Part shown: positions 36,494-44,985 of the stretch, in pieces
Position numbering within the stretch: the stretch's first letter is position 1
How the letters are laid out: every line of letters begins with the position of its first letter
Origin: an uncultured Muribaculaceae bacterium
GTDB lineage: Bacteria; Bacteroidota; Bacteroidia; Bacteroidales; Muribaculaceae
DNA: 64,000 nucleotides
NCBI GenBank assembly: GCA_910577355.1
Contig: CAJTMY010000007.1
Span: forward strand, 1 to 64,000
Direction: 5' to 3'
Notes under the pieces: generated by a model
What the model saw: only the letters and a program-made list of their open reading frames with translations
Told to the model about the DNA's origin: nothing
The model's database searches: none
Program-made: the position numbers and the translations under genes

Positions 36494-36523
36494 TTGCGGA
36501 TTCAAAAAAAACACGTACCTTTG
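36494..36523 (+). promoter_or_regulatory. Promoter of the SRP RNA gene
   Basis: TTG at 36494-36496 and TACCTTTG at 36516-36523, 19 nt apart, a few bases before the 5' end of the RNA. Confidence 0.75.
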
Positions 36524-36527
36524 CACC

Positions 36528-36623
36528 GGGTAAGTCCTACACGACCAGCTCCCTGAGAATCCCCCAGGTCTTGACCGAAGCAAGGGTATCAGGTTGTAGC
36601 GGTGCGATGTAGTAAGCTTGCCC
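36528..36623 (+). ncRNA. ffs: Signal recognition particle RNA, small bacterial type (4.5S)
   Basis: The RNA pairs with Ffh to target membrane proteins co-translationally. The ends GGGTAAG and CTTGCCC pair. The apical part contains CCAGGTC-TTGA-CCGAAGCAAGG, which carries the conserved AGG/GAAGCA internal loop contacted by the Ffh M domain. About 96 nt is typical of the Alu-less bacterial form. A promoter lies directly upstream and six T residues (36624-36629) end the gene. A riboswitch for the downstream queF gene was considered, but the conserved SRP loop and closed-end helix favour SRP RNA. Confidence 0.85.
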
Positions 36624-36654
36624 TTTTTTCGTATACATACCCCACAGTCAAGAT

Positions 36655-37125
36655 ATGAGAACATCTCAAGAAGTCGAATCATGCACCCTCCTGGGCAATC
36701 AGGGAGTCAAATACCCCACCGAATACAGCCCCGGCATACTCGAGACATTCAAAAACAAGCACCCCGAGAACGAATACCTCGTCACATTCAACTGCCCCGA
36801 GTTCACATCACTCTGCCCCAAGACAGGACAGCCCGACTTCGCCACCATCATCATCAACTACATACCCCGCGAGGATATGGTAGAGAGCAAAAGCCTCAAA
36901 CTCTACCTCTTCAGCTTCCGCAACCACGGCGACTTCCACGAGGACTGCGTCAACATAATCATGAAAGACCTCGTGCGCCTCATGAATCCCCGATACCTCG
37001 AGGTAAAGGGCATATTCACCCCCCGCGGCGGCATAGCCATATACCCATTCGCCAACTACGGCGACGACGAGCATCAGGATCTCGTGCGCCTGCGCCTCGC
37101 CGAAGCCTTCAAAGCCACTTTTTAA
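36655..37125 (+). CDS. queF: NADPH-dependent 7-cyano-7-deazaguanine reductase QueF
   Basis: QueF reduces the nitrile of preQ0 to the amine of preQ1 in queuosine synthesis. The 156-aa product is the short, unimodular type. EFTSLCPKTGQPDF contains the catalytic Cys54 and Asp61, and SFRNHGDFHEDCVN is the family NADPH-site motif. The gene starts about 30 nt after the SRP RNA terminator and 3 nt separate it from queC, which makes its substrate. Confidence 0.95.
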   Translation: MRTSQEVESCTLLGNQGVKYPTEYSPGILETFKNKHPENEYLVTFNCPEFTSLCPKTGQPDFATIIINYIPREDMVESKSLKLYLFSFRNHGDFHEDCVNIIMKDLVRLMNPRYLEVKGIFTPRGGIAIYPFANYGDDEHQDLVRLRLAEAFKATF

Positions 37126-37128
37126 GCC

Positions 37129-37788
37129 ATGCAGACCAAAGATACACTCATGGTGGTGAGCGGAGGCATGGACTCCACCACCATGCTCCACGAATACGCC
37201 TCGCGCATAGCCCTGGCCGTGACATTCAACTACGGCTCAAACCACAACGCCCGCGAGATAGAATGCGCCCGCTACAACTGCGACCTCCTCGGCATCGAGC
37301 TGATAACGGTAGATCTCCCCTTCATCGGCCGCCTGTTCGAAAGCTCGCTCCTGAGCGGCGCCGACGCCATCCCCGAAGGCGACTACGACGACTCCAACAT
37401 GCGCTCCACCGTCGTGCCATTCCGCAACGGCATCATGCTCTCCATCGCAGCCGGCCTCGCCGAAAGCCGCGGACTCAAGCGCCTCATGATAGCCAACCAC
37501 GGCGGCGACCACGCCATATACCCCGACTGCCGCCCCGGATTCGTCGAGGCCATGTCGCGAGCCATATCCGAGGGCACCTACGAGCATCTGTTCATATCCG
37601 CGCCCTACACCGACATCACCAAGGCCGACATCGCCCGCCGCGGAGCCGAACTCGGCATAGACTACAGCCACACATATTCATGCTACAAAGGGGGCGAGAA
37701 GCACTGCGGCCGCTGCGGCACATGCACCGAGCGCCGGCAGGCGTTCATCGACGCCGGTGTACCAGACCCGACTACGTACGAAGAGTAG
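37129..37788 (+). CDS. queC: 7-cyano-7-deazaguanine synthase QueC
   Basis: QueC converts 7-carboxy-7-deazaguanine and ammonia to preQ0 with ATP. The 219-aa protein has the PP-loop SGGMDS (11-16) and a C-terminal zinc site CYKGGEKHCGRCGTC with four cysteines. It forms an operon with queF: QueC makes preQ0 and QueF uses it. queD and queE are not in the window. Confidence 0.95.
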   Translation: MQTKDTLMVVSGGMDSTTMLHEYASRIALAVTFNYGSNHNAREIECARYNCDLLGIELITVDLPFIGRLFESSLLSGADAIPEGDYDDSNMRSTVVPFRNGIMLSIAAGLAESRGLKRLMIANHGGDHAIYPDCRPGFVEAMSRAISEGTYEHLFISAPYTDITKADIARRGAELGIDYSHTYSCYKGGEKHCGRCGTCTERRQAFIDAGVPDPTTYEE

Positions 37789-37794
37789 AAAAAA

Positions 37795-37818
37795 CGCTTT
37801 CATATAAGCGGGATTTTT
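37795..37818 (+). terminator. Weak terminator after queC
   Basis: A 5-bp stem CGCTT/AAGCG with a 6-nt loop is preceded by A6 and followed, after GGA, by TTTTT. Short but well placed, 6 nt after the queC stop. Confidence 0.5.
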
Positions 37819-37820
37819 CT

Positions 37821-37828
37821 TAATTTTG
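37821..37828 (+). promoter_or_regulatory. -7 element of the SDR gene
   Basis: TAATTTTG, 13 nt before the first ATG at 37842. It partly adjoins the T-run of the preceding terminator. Confidence 0.6.
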
Positions 37829-37841
37829 TGCAAATTTTTGC

Positions 37842-38588
37842 ATGATGGCCAAGAGTATATTCATCACGGGCGGTGCCTCGGGCATCGGAGCTGCGGCAGT
37901 GAGGCTGTTTGCCGCGCGCGGATGGCATGTCACATTCATGGACGTGCATCCCAAGGAAGCCAAGGAACTCATCAACAGCGTCGACTCGCCCGAGCCGGTA
38001 TGCTTCATCGAGGGCTCGACCCGATCGCGCGCCGACCTTGATGCCGCTCTCGAGCTCGCCGCCGATGATGCCGGAGGCGTGGACGCCGTATTCGCCAATG
38101 CTGGCATACACCGCAAAAACACCGTAATCGACATCGAGGACGATGTGCTCGACGACCTCATACAGACCAACATCGTAGGCACCGTCAACACAATCCGCTG
38201 CGCCATACCGTTCCTGGCCAACGCGCAGGATGGCTCGTCGTCGATCGTCATCAACGCCTCCGACCAGTGCTTCATAGGCAAGCCTGGCAACTTCGGCTAC
38301 GGTCTCACAAAAGGCGCCCTGGGACAGCTCACACGCAGTGCCGCCATCGATCTGGCACATCTGGGCATACGTGTCAACGCCGTATGCCCCTCCACTATCG
38401 ACACGCCGCTGGCACAGCGCTGCCTGCGCACACCCGAGAGCCGCCGCGACGAAGACCGCCTGTTTCTGCGCGGCTCGATGGGACGCGCAGAGGAAGTCGC
38501 CGCCATGGTATACTTCCTCGCATCCGACGAGGCATCGTTCTGTACCGGCTCGCTATATCCCGTCGACGGAGGTCTCACGGCCATGTGA
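37842..38588 (+). CDS. Short-chain dehydrogenase/reductase (SDR)
   Basis: A 248-aa classical SDR oxidoreductase using NAD(P). It has the Rossmann motif GGASGIG (10-16), the NAG motif (NAGIHRKN), a catalytic Ser in INASDQ and the Y-x3-K pair (Tyr153, Lys157 in YGLTK). The end PVDGGLTAM is typical. An acidic residue (MDVHP) after strand 2 suggests NAD rather than NADP. The substrate is unknown. Two adjacent ATGs (37842 and 37845) are both possible starts. Confidence 0.85.
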   Translation: MMAKSIFITGGASGIGAAAVRLFAARGWHVTFMDVHPKEAKELINSVDSPEPVCFIEGSTRSRADLDAALELAADDAGGVDAVFANAGIHRKNTVIDIEDDVLDDLIQTNIVGTVNTIRCAIPFLANAQDGSSSIVINASDQCFIGKPGNFGYGLTKGALGQLTRSAAIDLAHLGIRVNAVCPSTIDTPLAQRCLRTPESRRDEDRLFLRGSMGRAEEVAAMVYFLASDEASFCTGSLYPVDGGLTAM

Positions 38589-38643
38589 ACCGCCGGCGCC
38601 GAAACAGTGTTCTAATCTTACAGAACCTTAAATACCACGTCTT

Positions 38644-39615
38644 ATGATCGAACGCATTATAATCATCGACAACGCCGATCCCGTGAACTTCTACGGTGTG
38701 AACAACGCCAACATGCAGTTCATCCGCAACCTGTACCCCAAGCTGCGCATCGCGGCTCGCGGCTCGGTGATAAAGGTCATAGGCGAGGAGTCGGAGACCG
38801 CCGAGTTCGAACGCAAGATCAAGGAGCTCGAGGAATATGCCTCGCATCGCAACAGCCTGTCGGAGGAAGTGATACTCGACATCGTAAAGGGCGAGGGTCA
38901 TCACGAGCTCAAAAAGGACAGCGCCATAATCTACGGCATCAACGGCAAGCCCATCATGGGTCGCACTCCCAACCAGCAGCGCATGGTGGAGGAGTTCGCC
39001 GCCAACGACCTCACATTCGCCCTCGGCCCCGCCGGCACGGGCAAGACCTACGTGGCCATCGCCCTGGCGGTGCGTGCGCTCAAGAACAAGGAGGTGCGCA
39101 AGATTATCCTGTCGCGTCCGGCCGTGGAGGCAGGCGAGAAACTCGGATTCCTGCCCGGCGACATGAAAGACAAGATCGATCCCTATCTGCAGCCGCTCTA
39201 CGACGCCCTCGAGGACATGATTCCCGCCGTGAAGCTCAAGGAATACATGGAGTCGAAGGTAATACAGATAGCACCCCTCGCCTTCATGCGCGGCCGCACG
39301 CTCAACGATGCCGTCATCGTGCTCGACGAGGCACAGAACACAACCACGCACCAGATAAAGATGTTCCTCACCCGTCTGGGCATGAACGCCAAGATGATAA
39401 TCACCGGCGACGTGACACAGATCGACCTGCCGCGCTCCACGCAGTCGGGTCTCATCCGTGCCCTTCAGGTGCTCGACGGCGTGCCGGGCATAGGACGGGT
39501 GGAGTTCGGCAAGAAAGACATCGTGCGGCACGCCCTCGTACAGCGCATTGTCGAGGCCTACGAGCGCGCCGACAAGGAGGATACACACCGGCAGCCTCCG
39601 TACAATCCGGAATAA
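38644..39615 (+). CDS. PhoH family ATPase (YbeZ-like)
   Basis: A 323-aa PhoH-like protein; YbeZ relatives work with the endoribonuclease YbeY in ribosome and RNA quality control. An N-terminal RNA-binding-like domain (IAARGSVIKVIGEE) precedes the ATPase with Walker A GPAGTGKT and Walker B VIVLDEAQN. Motifs GRTPNQQRMVE and ITGDVTQIDLP are family-typical. ybeY is not adjacent. Confidence 0.92.
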   Translation: MIERIIIIDNADPVNFYGVNNANMQFIRNLYPKLRIAARGSVIKVIGEESETAEFERKIKELEEYASHRNSLSEEVILDIVKGEGHHELKKDSAIIYGINGKPIMGRTPNQQRMVEEFAANDLTFALGPAGTGKTYVAIALAVRALKNKEVRKIILSRPAVEAGEKLGFLPGDMKDKIDPYLQPLYDALEDMIPAVKLKEYMESKVIQIAPLAFMRGRTLNDAVIVLDEAQNTTTHQIKMFLTRLGMNAKMIITGDVTQIDLPRSTQSGLIRALQVLDGVPGIGRVEFGKKDIVRHALVQRIVEAYERADKEDTHRQPPYNPE

Positions 39616-39646
39616 AAAATACAACAACATACATCCCTATCACATT

Positions 39647-40600
39647 ATGCAACAGACTCTCACATTCACCGACTTCAAATTTCCCGGCCAGCAGAACCTG
39701 TACCACGGCAAAGTACGCGACGTGTACGACATAGACGGCACCACACTTGTGATGGTAGCCACCGACCGCATATCGGCATTCGATGTGGTGCTGCCCAAGG
39801 GCATCCCGTTCAAGGGACAGGTGCTCAACCAGATCGCAGCCTATTTCCTCGACGCCACCGCCGACGAGATCCCCAACTGGAAGCTCGCCGCCCCCGACCC
39901 CATGGTGACTGTAGGCAAGAAGTGCGAGGGATTCCGCGTGGAGATGATCATCCGCGGTTACCTCACCGGCAGCGCATGGCGCGAATATGCAGCCGGCACA
40001 CGCGAGATATGCGGCGTGAAGCTGCCCGAGGGCATGCGTGAGAACGAGAAATTCCCCGAGCCCATCATCACTCCCACCACCAAGGCCGAGGCCGGCCACG
40101 ACATGAACATCTCGCGCGAGGAAATCATCGCACAGGGCATAGTGAGCGCCGAGGACTACGAGGTGATGGAGCGCTACACCCGCCGCCTCTTCGAGATCGG
40201 CACACGCATGGCCGCCGAGAAGGGTCTGATACTGGTCGACACCAAGTATGAGTTCGGCAAGCTCGAGGACAAAGTGATACTGATCGACGAGATCCACACT
40301 CCCGACTCGTCGCGCTACTTCTATGCCGAGGGATACGAGGAGCGCTTCGCCAAGGGCGAGCCTCAGCGCCAGCTGTCGAAGGAATTCGTGCGCCAATGGC
40401 TCATCGAGAACGGCTTCATGGGCCGTCCCGGCGAGAAGGTGCCCGAGATGACCGACGAGATATGCCGCTCGATATCCGAGCGCTACATCGAGCTGTACGA
40501 GCATGTGACAGGTCGCCGGTTCGAGCCTGCCGTGAGCGACAATCTCGACCGACGCATCGAGACCAACGTGCTCGACTGCCTCACCAACCTGAGTCTCTGA
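39647..40600 (+). CDS. purC: Phosphoribosylaminoimidazole-succinocarboxamide synthase
   Basis: PurC joins aspartate to CAIR in purine synthesis, using ATP. The 317-aa product shows KVRDVYDI near the N-terminus, ATDRISAFDV, the SAICAR synthetase signature region IRGYLTGSAWREY and LVDTKYEFG, and IDEIHTPDSSRY. The ATG at 39647 gives this normal N-terminus; the longer frame from 39548 overlaps phoH. It begins 31 nt after phoH and precedes menG by 7 nt. Confidence 0.95.
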   Translation: MQQTLTFTDFKFPGQQNLYHGKVRDVYDIDGTTLVMVATDRISAFDVVLPKGIPFKGQVLNQIAAYFLDATADEIPNWKLAAPDPMVTVGKKCEGFRVEMIIRGYLTGSAWREYAAGTREICGVKLPEGMRENEKFPEPIITPTTKAEAGHDMNISREEIIAQGIVSAEDYEVMERYTRRLFEIGTRMAAEKGLILVDTKYEFGKLEDKVILIDEIHTPDSSRYFYAEGYEERFAKGEPQRQLSKEFVRQWLIENGFMGRPGEKVPEMTDEICRSISERYIELYEHVTGRRFEPAVSDNLDRRIETNVLDCLTNLSL

Positions 40601-40607
40601 CAACGCC

Positions 40608-41345
40608 GTGCGCCCCGAGGATATAAACCCCTACGACGACGGCCGCGCCAAGACCGAGCAGGTGCGCGATATGTTTGACAATATCGCGCCGGCCTACGAC
40701 CGCCTCAACCGGCTCATGAGTTTCGGACTCGACCGGTCGTGGCGGCGCAAGGCCGTGCGGATGGTGGCCGCCACGCATCCGGCGCATATCGTCGACATAG
40801 CCACGGGCACGGGCGATTTTGCAATAGCCCTCGCCAAGGCCATGCCCGGCAGCCGCGTCACCGGCCTTGACCTGTCGGAAGGCATGGTGACACGCGGACG
40901 CGACAAGGTGAGTGCCGCAGGCCTCGAAGGGCGAGTGGATCTCGTCACCGGCGACTGCCTCGACGCGCCGCTGCCCGAGGGTTCGGCCGATGCCATAACA
41001 GTGGCCTTCGGCGTGCGCAACTTCGCCGACCTCGCTGCCGGCTACAGGGCTATGTACCGCATGCTCAGGCCCGGCGGCATGCTGTGCGTGATAGAGCTGT
41101 CGACTCCCGAATCGGCTCTTGTGCGCCCCTTCTACAATCTATATGCCGGCCATGTGATACCGCTGATGGGCAGGATGATATCGGCCGACAACCGCGCCTA
41201 TTCCTACCTGCCGGCCACCATCGCCGCCGTGCCACGTGGCCGCGCGATGCTCAAGCTGATGAGCGATGCCGGATTCACCGGCACTGCCTGCCGCCCCCTC
41301 ACCATGGGAGTGTGCACCATATACACCGCCATACGCCCCGAATGA
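40608..41345 (+). CDS. ubiE: Demethylmenaquinone methyltransferase (MenG/UbiE)
   Basis: This S-adenosylmethionine-dependent enzyme makes the last methylation of menaquinone. The 245-aa protein has MFDNIAPAYDRLNRLMSFGLDRSWRR, the SAM site DIATGTGDFA, and VAFGVRNFAD and MLRPGGMLCVIELS. It starts with GTG at 40608, 7 nt after purC, since no in-frame ATG exists before the conserved start. Its stop overlaps the ATG of the next gene. menA, acting just before it in the pathway, is at 49119-49994. Confidence 0.93.
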   Translation: MRPEDINPYDDGRAKTEQVRDMFDNIAPAYDRLNRLMSFGLDRSWRRKAVRMVAATHPAHIVDIATGTGDFAIALAKAMPGSRVTGLDLSEGMVTRGRDKVSAAGLEGRVDLVTGDCLDAPLPEGSADAITVAFGVRNFADLAAGYRAMYRMLRPGGMLCVIELSTPESALVRPFYNLYAGHVIPLMGRMISADNRAYSYLPATIAAVPRGRAMLKLMSDAGFTGTACRPLTMGVCTIYTAIRPE

Positions 41346-42694
41346 TGAAAAGATTTTTGAAAACAACTATCGCTGCTGCGGTCATAGCCATCGGCGCCAT
41401 ACAGGTGTCGGGACAGGCCATGTACTTCAGCCATGCCAGGATGGAGGCCGACACCGCCACCGCTGTACTCCCAGACACCACCGTATCGGTGTGCGACTCG
41501 CTGCTCAATGCCAACGCAGTGAGCGGATACGACATATTCGATATGCCGATGACGCTGCCCGACGTGTTCTTCATGCCTGCGGTATACGACCGCTACCGCG
41601 TATTCACACCGCTGAGCGTCAACGACGCGCCGGCCGCCGGCGAGCCCGGCATGGAGTGGATCGAGGATCTCGACATACTGTTCCGACAGATGTACATGTT
41701 GCGGCACGACCTGTTCTACAACCATCCCGACCTGGTGAGATACAACATCGATCTGCTGCCCGAGGCTCCAAAACCATATGTGGCCGAGATTGACCCGAGT
41801 ACATTTCAGGTAACCCTGCGCGAGAGCGTCACCGGCCCTGCCGAAATCCCCACCATCGAGGCCGAGAAGATTGCGAAAAAGCACTGGATAAAGAAGTTCA
41901 ACGCCTCGCTGCAGTTCTCGCAGGCCTATGTGTCGCCAAACTGGTATCAGGGTGGCAACAACAATCTCAACGCATTGGCGCAGATCTACTACAACGTGCG
42001 GCTCAACGAGACCTTCCACCCAAATCTGCTCTTCGAGACCACCGCACAATATAAGCTCGGCATGAACAACGCCCCCGACGACTCCATACACGCCTACAAC
42101 ATATCGGAAGACATCTTGCAGGTAAACACCACATTCGGTATCAAGGCGGTGAAAAACTGGTACTACTCGTTCACGGGACAGTTCAAGACCCAGCTTCTCA
42201 ATTCGTACAAGTCGAACACCCACGACCTCAAATCGTCGTTCCTGTCGCCGGGCGAGCTTACGGCCGGTATCGGTATGACGTATTCGTACAAGAACAAGCC
42301 CAAGACGGTGGTGTTCGACGCCTCGATAGCGCCGGTGTCGTATAACCTCACCACGTGCATAAGCCCGCATATCAACCCGGCCACGTACAAGATCGAGGAG
42401 GGACACAAGAGCGTGAGCAAGTTCGGTTCGACCGCCGAGCTGAAATTGTTCTGGAAGATGTCTTACAACATCTCGTTCACATCGCGCCTCTTTGCCTTCA
42501 CCGACTACGAGTCATTCCGGGCCGACTGGGAGAACACGCTGGCCTTTGAGATAAACCGCTTCCTCACCACACAGATATACGCCCATCTGCGCTACGACAC
42601 AAAGACCCCGTATGTGCCCGACACCAACTGGAAGAAGCTTCAGATCAAGGAAATATTCTCGATAGGCTTTGCCTATAAATTCTCCACGATGTGA
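41342..42694 (+). CDS. Outer-membrane beta-barrel protein of the DUF3078 type
   Basis: A 450-aa protein with a signal peptide (MMKRFLKTTIAAAVIAIGAIQVSGQA). From about residue 170, alternating strands with aromatic ends (WYQGGNNNLNALAQIYYNVRLNE, YYSFTGQFKTQLLNS, KLQIKEIFSIGFAYKF) indicate an outer-membrane barrel, and the QGGNN segment fits DUF3078 proteins of Bacteroidota. Its function is unknown. ATG at 41342 overlaps the menG stop, and its own stop overlaps the next start, so the genes are translationally coupled. Confidence 0.75.
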   Translation: MMKRFLKTTIAAAVIAIGAIQVSGQAMYFSHARMEADTATAVLPDTTVSVCDSLLNANAVSGYDIFDMPMTLPDVFFMPAVYDRYRVFTPLSVNDAPAAGEPGMEWIEDLDILFRQMYMLRHDLFYNHPDLVRYNIDLLPEAPKPYVAEIDPSTFQVTLRESVTGPAEIPTIEAEKIAKKHWIKKFNASLQFSQAYVSPNWYQGGNNNLNALAQIYYNVRLNETFHPNLLFETTAQYKLGMNNAPDDSIHAYNISEDILQVNTTFGIKAVKNWYYSFTGQFKTQLLNSYKSNTHDLKSSFLSPGELTAGIGMTYSYKNKPKTVVFDASIAPVSYNLTTCISPHINPATYKIEEGHKSVSKFGSTAELKLFWKMSYNISFTSRLFAFTDYESFRADWENTLAFEINRFLTTQIYAHLRYDTKTPYVPDTNWKKLQIKEIFSIGFAYKFSTM

Positions 42695-43182
42695 TGAGGA
42701 GACTCGCGGCTACAGTCATCTCAACCCTTGCGACCGCACTTGCGGCACATGCCGGGCATCCCATCGAGGGCGACTGGCAGGTGCTCGGGGGCGGCCCGGA
42801 GCTGCGCATCAGCGCCGACGCTGGCCGCGACGACCGTCTTACAATCTTATGGATAGACGGCGATGACCTCAGTATCCCGGAAGGGCTCGAGGTGGGCTAC
42901 GCCATGCCCACCGCACGCGCCGGCGTGTACGACTGCTTCGCCTACCGCGACGTGCGGGGCGACATGGGCCGTGAAGGCGGCAAGGTGCACTTCGTGGCAC
43001 GGATGGAAGAAGGCGACACGGACAGTTTCGTCATAGAGCCTTACGACCGCAAGATAGTGTTCAACCTGAGGATGCTGCTGCCGATATGGTATCGCCGCGC
43101 CGTCGACGTGGTGGACGAGCGTCCGCAGGGTCTCGACGGCGCACGCCGCATCGGCACACGTCCCTTGCATACATGCCTATGA
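42694..43182 (+). CDS. Small secreted protein of unknown function
   Basis: A 162-aa protein with a signal peptide (MRRLAATVISTLATALAAHA-GH). The mature part is beta-rich (PIEGDWQVLGGG, KVHFVARMEEGD, KIVFNLRMLLPIWYR) and lipocalin-like in style, but not recognised. Starts are GTG 42691 or ATG 42694; the ATG overlaps the upstream TGA. It overlaps the next gene by four bases (ATGA). Confidence 0.65.
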   Translation: MRRLAATVISTLATALAAHAGHPIEGDWQVLGGGPELRISADAGRDDRLTILWIDGDDLSIPEGLEVGYAMPTARAGVYDCFAYRDVRGDMGREGGKVHFVARMEEGDTDSFVIEPYDRKIVFNLRMLLPIWYRRAVDVVDERPQGLDGARRIGTRPLHTCL

Positions 43183-43670
43183 CACGTCTGCTGCCGCTCA
43201 TACTGCTGATGCTTGCCACGACAGCCGTCGCCCGCAATCCGCACCATCCATCGCCGACCCGCGCCGAGCGCAAGGCCGTGCCGCGCACATCGCCGCCCGC
43301 CGTAGTGGTTTATGACACGGTGCGCGGCACCACGGCCGATTCGGTGGTCGTGGCCGGATTCGAGAAGGCACAGAAATCGTCGCGCGAGAGCATGATGGTG
43401 ACCAACGGCACCGGCAGCGCGTTCAGCTCCGTATGCCTCGAGATCACGTACAAGGACATGCAGGGGCGCATGCTGCACAAGGCCGTGCACGACGTGGCTG
43501 AAATCATCCCTGCCGGCGAGACACGCATGGTGAGTGTGCCGTCGTTCGACCGCCAGAACCTCTTTTACTACCGCCTCTCGCCCATGCAGCCGAGAGCGCG
43601 GCAGGCCACCCCGTTTGACGTGGAGGTGAAAGTTATATATGTATGTTACCCCAAACTGACCGAACAATGA
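43179..43670 (+). CDS. Small secreted protein of unknown function
   Basis: A 163-aa protein with a signal sequence (MTRLLPLILLMLATTAVARN). The mature domain (SVCLEITYKDMQGRMLHKA, EIIPAGETRMVSVP) resembles FxLYD-like beta-sandwich domains; this is inference. ATG at 43179 overlaps the previous stop; ATG at 43173 is an alternative. Its stop overlaps the start of mtnN, so the genes from menG to mtnN form one coupled operon. Confidence 0.6.
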   Translation: MTRLLPLILLMLATTAVARNPHHPSPTRAERKAVPRTSPPAVVVYDTVRGTTADSVVVAGFEKAQKSSRESMMVTNGTGSAFSSVCLEITYKDMQGRMLHKAVHDVAEIIPAGETRMVSVPSFDRQNLFYYRLSPMQPRARQATPFDVEVKVIYVCYPKLTEQ

Positions 43671-44332
43671 AAACAGCCATAATAGCGGCTATGCAGAAGG
43701 AACTCGACCTGCTGCTGCCGATGATAGAACACCACGGCACCGTGAGCGCCAACGACTATACCTTCCACACCGGCAGCATTGGCGGCCGAGAGATAGTGGC
43801 CGTGAAGAGTGGCATAGGCAAGGTGAACGCCGCCGTAGCCACCTTGACGCTGATCGACACATTCCATCCCTCGCTCGTCATCAATACCGGCGTTGCCGGG
43901 GGCACGGGCGCGGCCTCAATACTCGATGTGGTGATACCCTCGCGCATAGCCTACCACGATGTGTGGTGCGGCCCGGGCACTGAATGGGGCGAAGCTGCCG
44001 GCTGCCCGGCATACTTCGAGTGCCCGCTGCCGGCCTCGCTTGTGGACGAATTGGGCGCCCGCAACGGCCTACTGGCCTCGGGCGACATATTCGTGTCGCG
44101 CCCCGAGGAGGTGAGGCACATACTCGGGCTGTATCCCGACGCCGTGGCCGTGGACATGGAATCGGCGGCGATAGCCCAGGTGTGCCATATAAAGAACGTA
44201 CCCTTTGTATGCATCCGCGTCATCAGCGACACTACCGGCGGCGAAGACAACATAGCCCAGTACGAGAACTTCTGGAGCGACGCGCCGCAGTCGACCTTCG
44301 ATACCCTTGTAAACCTCCTGAAACGCATCTGA
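43667..44332 (+). CDS. mtnN: 5'-methylthioadenosine/S-adenosylhomocysteine nucleosidase
   Basis: The enzyme hydrolyses MTA and S-adenosylhomocysteine, products of SAM use. The 221-aa protein has IIAAMQKELDLL at the start, SGIGKVNAA, NTGVAGG, and the nucleoside-binding VAVDMESAAIAQVC and VISDTTGG with the catalytic Asp. Being in an operon with a SAM-dependent methyltransferase (menG) makes metabolic sense. ATG at 43667 is preferred over 43643 because it gives the standard N-terminus. Confidence 0.92.
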   Translation: MKTAIIAAMQKELDLLLPMIEHHGTVSANDYTFHTGSIGGREIVAVKSGIGKVNAAVATLTLIDTFHPSLVINTGVAGGTGAASILDVVIPSRIAYHDVWCGPGTEWGEAAGCPAYFECPLPASLVDELGARNGLLASGDIFVSRPEEVRHILGLYPDAVAVDMESAAIAQVCHIKNVPFVCIRVISDTTGGEDNIAQYENFWSDAPQSTFDTLVNLLKRI

Positions 44333-44342
44333 GCGCGCCTGC

Positions 44343-44961
44343 ATGAAGGATATACAGGCGCAGCGGGGGCGGCATTACATAGCCTCGCTTGTGGCCGAGG
44401 GAGAGCACGAGCATCAGGACTTCAAGTTCACCATCTCCGACGCACACAAGATAGCGCACTCGGTGTCGGCCTTCGCCAACGCCGGGGGCGGTCGCCTGCT
44501 CATCGGCGTGAAGGACAACGGCGTGATGGCCGGCGTGCGCAACGAGGAGGACATCTATGTGGTGGAACATGCCGCCCGCAGCCTGTGCGAGCCGCCTGTG
44601 GATGTGGAATTCACCGCCTACCGCATCGACGAGCGCGCCATAGTCATCAAGGCCACCATACCGCAGGCTGCGGCGCGCCTACTATCGTGTGGCCGACGAG
44701 AATATCGTGGCTCACCCTCTGATGGTGCGCGCATGGCAGCGTGACGTGCCGGTGAGTTTCAGCCTCGACGCCGTGTCGGCCGGGCTGTTGCAATGGCTCG
44801 ACAGCATGCCCGAAGGCGTGGAAGCCGCCGACATAGCCCTGCATCTGGGCATATCGCAGCGGCGAGCCGACAACCTGATAGTGTCGCTCGCCGCCGCCGG
44901 CATCCTCACCTTCGTATACCGCGCCCCGCGCTTCTTAATAGCCCGTACGAGGGACGAATGA
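44343..44961 (+). pseudogene. AlbA_2 (Schlafen-type) DNA-binding gene with a frameshift
   Basis: The first frame (44343-44744) encodes an AlbA_2 domain: GEHEHQDFKFTISDAHKIAHSVSAFANAGGGRLLIGV. After KATIPQA it reads LLSCGRREYRG and stops. In another frame YYRVADENIVAHPLMVRAW follows from about 44670 and continues, with helix-turn-helix-like sequence (ALHLGISQRRADNLIVSL), to the stop at 44961. The junction near 44660-44672 lacks the residues that AlbA_2 proteins normally have between these two segments, so a small deletion with a frame change is likely. The gene begins 10 nt after mtnN. Confidence 0.7.
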
Positions 44962-44985
44962 AGGATCGCGATTTTTGAATGCTGA

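Noticed and set aside
36528..36623. A preQ1 riboswitch ahead of queF-queC
   Set aside because: The segment has closed terminal helix, the AGG/GAAGCA loop and size of SRP RNA, plus its own T-run terminator before queF; no preQ1 aptamer pattern was seen.
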